Shown: positions 5,533 through 6,507 of the stretch, one piece after another | Layout of the letters: every line of letters begins with the position of its first letter | Numbering within the stretch: position 1 is the stretch's first letter | Source: Nitrososphaeraceae archaeon | GTDB taxonomy: Archaea; Thermoproteota; Nitrososphaeria; Nitrososphaerales; Nitrososphaeraceae | DNA length: 6,507 bases | Direction of reading: 5' to 3' | Assembly: GCA_025922735.1 (NCBI GenBank) | Contig: JAICHI010000065.1 | Coordinates: 1 to 6,507, forward strand | Notes under the pieces: generated by a model | The model's database searches: none | What the model was told of the DNA's origin: nothing | The model's input: the letters and a program-made list of their open reading frames with translations, nothing else | Program-made: the position numbers and the translations under genes

Positions 5533-5536
5533 TTAC
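5511..5536 (+). promoter_or_regulatory. Candidate promoter of the two-gene 127-residue pair
   Basis: Two AT-rich elements, gattaaaaag (5511-5520) and gaaataatta (5526-5535), lie 25-45 bp upstream of ATG 5560. The second would give a leaderless transcript and the first an 18-nt leader without any Shine-Dalgarno. A separate gatatatatag at 5455-5465 is the most canonical-looking TATA sequence here, but its predicted start site (near 5485) is about 75 nt before the gene. Confidence 0.4.
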
Positions 5537-5559
5537 TCCTTTGTCTGAATTAGTGCACT

Positions 5560-5943
5560 ATGTCAGATTCAATTGATGCCGTCTTACAGCTTCCACAGCG
5601 CAAGATCGTAGTAGCAGAGAATGATGTTTTCTTAGACAAGCAAATAAAAAATGATATTTTCATTCTAATGGTGGAAGAGTCGACTGGTTCGGCGGGGGGA
5701 AGAGCGGCCAGCTTCGGCCACAGGCGAGTCGATAGAATATATGGTTTCTCATGCTATGGTATCGGTAAGTGCACAAAATTCTTTGACACTATAGAGCAAG
5801 ATAAGATCGACCAGTTCGTTATACCATACAGTGCAGTTGCAATGGACATCAGGCTTTCAGACGGCAAGCCGTACGTGTTGCAGGGGATAATAGATCCCGA
5901 TTCTGTAGCAACCTACCGTTCAGTGGTAAGCAATCTAAAATAG
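5560..5943 (+). CDS. Unrecognised protein, 127 residues, likely alpha/beta
   Basis: I do not recognise this family. The predicted protein is soluble with no signal peptide or transmembrane segment. Alternating hydrophobic stretches (RKIVVAEN 14-21, NDIFILMVEES 31-41, DRIYGFSCYGI 58-68, DQFVIPYSAVAMDIRL 84-99, KPYVLQGII 103-111) suggest a mainly beta fold. The middle is a Gly/Ala/Arg-rich loop (residues 42-56) encoded by a very GC-rich 42-bp block. Two Cys, C65 and C71, are too few and too spaced for an obvious metal site. It starts with ATG 5560 without Shine-Dalgarno, consistent with leaderless expression. A second protein of the same length begins 26 nt after its stop, so the two are probably co-transcribed. 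Codon use and clean frame support a real gene; function is unknown. Confidence 0.75.
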   Translation: MSDSIDAVLQLPQRKIVVAENDVFLDKQIKNDIFILMVEESTGSAGGRAASFGHRRVDRIYGFSCYGIGKCTKFFDTIEQDKIDQFVIPYSAVAMDIRLSDGKPYVLQGIIDPDSVATYRSVVSNLK

Positions 5944-5968
5944 GCTTACAGACCAAGAACAACTAGCA

Positions 5969-6352
5969 ATGTCAGAAGACCCCCAGCGCATTGAGCAGGC
6001 AGTCGCTGCAATAGAAGACTTACTTTACATGGGTGCAATCAGGCTTGTCGATAAGGAAGACAGGGCACTCTTGTCACCTCAGTTCTCCCTTGTAGTTTCA
6101 AATATGATGTCGAGCATGAAAATCGACGAGGGTGCTGATAGCAGCGATATAATGAAGCTCATGTACTATTCACTGCTGATCTATATAGGCGAGTACCTGA
6201 AGATGCCTAAGTCTTTTATGATGGCGCTTGGAAACGATCTGGAGAAAAATCGCGACAGCATGGAGTCTGGCGCACTTATCACTACTTATGTTACTGTATT
6301 AACCGAGATTTGGATTCATAATCGCCAGCAGCAGCAGGAGGGAAAGAAATAG
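5969..6352 (+). CDS. Unrecognised protein, 127 residues, mostly helical
   Basis: I do not recognise this family. The sequence looks almost entirely alpha-helical: an acidic N-terminal helix (RIEQAVAAIEDLLYMGAI, 7-24), a central Met-rich segment (SLVVSNMMSSMKIDE, 40-54), helices IMKLMYYSLLIYIGEYLKM (61-79) and ALITTYVTVLTEIWIHN (102-118), and a polar tail with Gln4 (120-123) and Lys. Hydrophobicity is amphipathic rather than transmembrane, so a small helical-bundle or partner-binding protein is more likely than a membrane protein. It contains no Cys. The start is ATG 5969, 25 nt after the stop of the preceding gene, with no clear Shine-Dalgarno. The equal length to its neighbour seems coincidental because the sequences show no resemblance. 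It may form an operon or complex with that protein; this is inference only. Confidence 0.75.
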   Translation: MSEDPQRIEQAVAAIEDLLYMGAIRLVDKEDRALLSPQFSLVVSNMMSSMKIDEGADSSDIMKLMYYSLLIYIGEYLKMPKSFMMALGNDLEKNRDSMESGALITTYVTVLTEIWIHNRQQQQEGKK

Positions 6353-6401
6353 GCGACCATGCACCAACAATCTAATCAATTGAACGCTCACATCCCTGTG
6401 A

Positions 6402-6436
6402 AGATTCTTATTCATTCATTCATTCTTATTTCTACT
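6402..6436 (+). terminator. T-rich tail with ATTC x4, candidate terminator
   Basis: After the second 127-residue gene the sequence becomes strongly pyrimidine-rich on the plus strand. It includes four perfect tandem ATTC units (6410-6425) bordered by ttctta/ttctta-like sequence. U-rich RNA here would suit archaeal termination of the two-gene unit. Confidence 0.4.
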
Positions 6437-6446
6437 CCTGGCGGGG

Positions 6447-6463
6447 TTTTCTAAATCAGAAAA
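6447..6463. repeat. Short inverted repeat
   Basis: TTTTCT (6447-6452) and AGAAAA (6458-6463) are perfect complements around a 5-nt loop. An overlapping pair ATCAG (6455-6459) and CTGAT (6467-6471) could form an alternative stem. Both are weak; they may assist termination or mean nothing. Confidence 0.35.
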
Positions 6464-6485
6464 AGCCTGATAGACATGGCATATG

Positions 6486-6496
6486 ATTTTTAAGGT
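6486..6496 (+). promoter_or_regulatory. Possible TATA box of a gene beyond the right edge
   Basis: The sequence atttttaagg near the end of the window resembles an archaeal TATA element. No start codon follows before the window ends, so this is only a suggestion. Confidence 0.2.
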
Positions 6497-6507
6497 AATC
6501 TGGTTTA

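Noticed and set aside
6359..6454. 31-residue ORF after the last gene
   Set aside because: Its second half is the translation of the ATTC repeat and T-rich tail, and there is no Shine-Dalgarno or promoter.

Overview
The window most likely comes from an archaeon, and I favour an ammonia-oxidising-type thaumarchaeon (Nitrososphaerota). This is inferred from the ensemble and not proven. The reasons are TATA-like boxes about 28 bp upstream of start codons with no room for a leader (leaderless transcripts), Shine-Dalgarno sequences only at operon-internal genes, T-rich rather than hairpin gene ends, a PRX-like thioredoxin-fold protein, and an electron-transfer-flavoprotein module with an archaeal-looking EtfC-EtfX fusion. 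Base composition is moderate by eye. No rRNA, tRNA, CRISPR array, insertion sequence or phage gene is visible.

Layout. Positions 1-430 hold the C-terminal part of a RelA/SpoT-type HD-domain protein cut by the left edge. Positions 492-4439 hold a tight three-gene operon, etfB-etfA-etfCX (TTG start, then an ATGA overlap, then a 1-bp gap). Converging on it with only 4 bp between stop codons is a minus-strand PRX-like thioredoxin-fold protein (4444-5001) with its own leaderless promoter. The stretch 5002-5559 has no conventional full-length gene. It holds a back-to-back promoter region, remnants or frames of a small membrane protein that looks frameshifted (5099-5402), and a possible 39-codon ORF. 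Two unrecognised 127-residue proteins follow (5560-5943 and 5969-6352), then an AT-rich tail with a tetranucleotide repeat and a weak hairpin.

How it works together. EtfA/EtfB form the soluble flavoprotein heterodimer that collects electrons from flavin dehydrogenases such as acyl-CoA dehydrogenases. The fused EtfCX is the FAD and [4Fe-4S] membrane-peripheral oxidoreductase that passes them to quinone, probably menaquinone. The module is therefore a complete FixABCX/EtfABCX-type route in three genes. Whether it bifurcates electrons cannot be settled by reading. EtfA departs from the textbook flavin site: the strongly conserved Arg (human alphaArg249) appears to be Leu, with a roughly 10-residue insertion beside it.

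The most unusual items are the EtfA flavin-site change, the compact ferredoxin domain and charged insertion in EtfCX, the apparently frameshifted small membrane gene, and the two uncharacterised 127-residue proteins. I do not see clear evidence of an entirely new multi-gene system.
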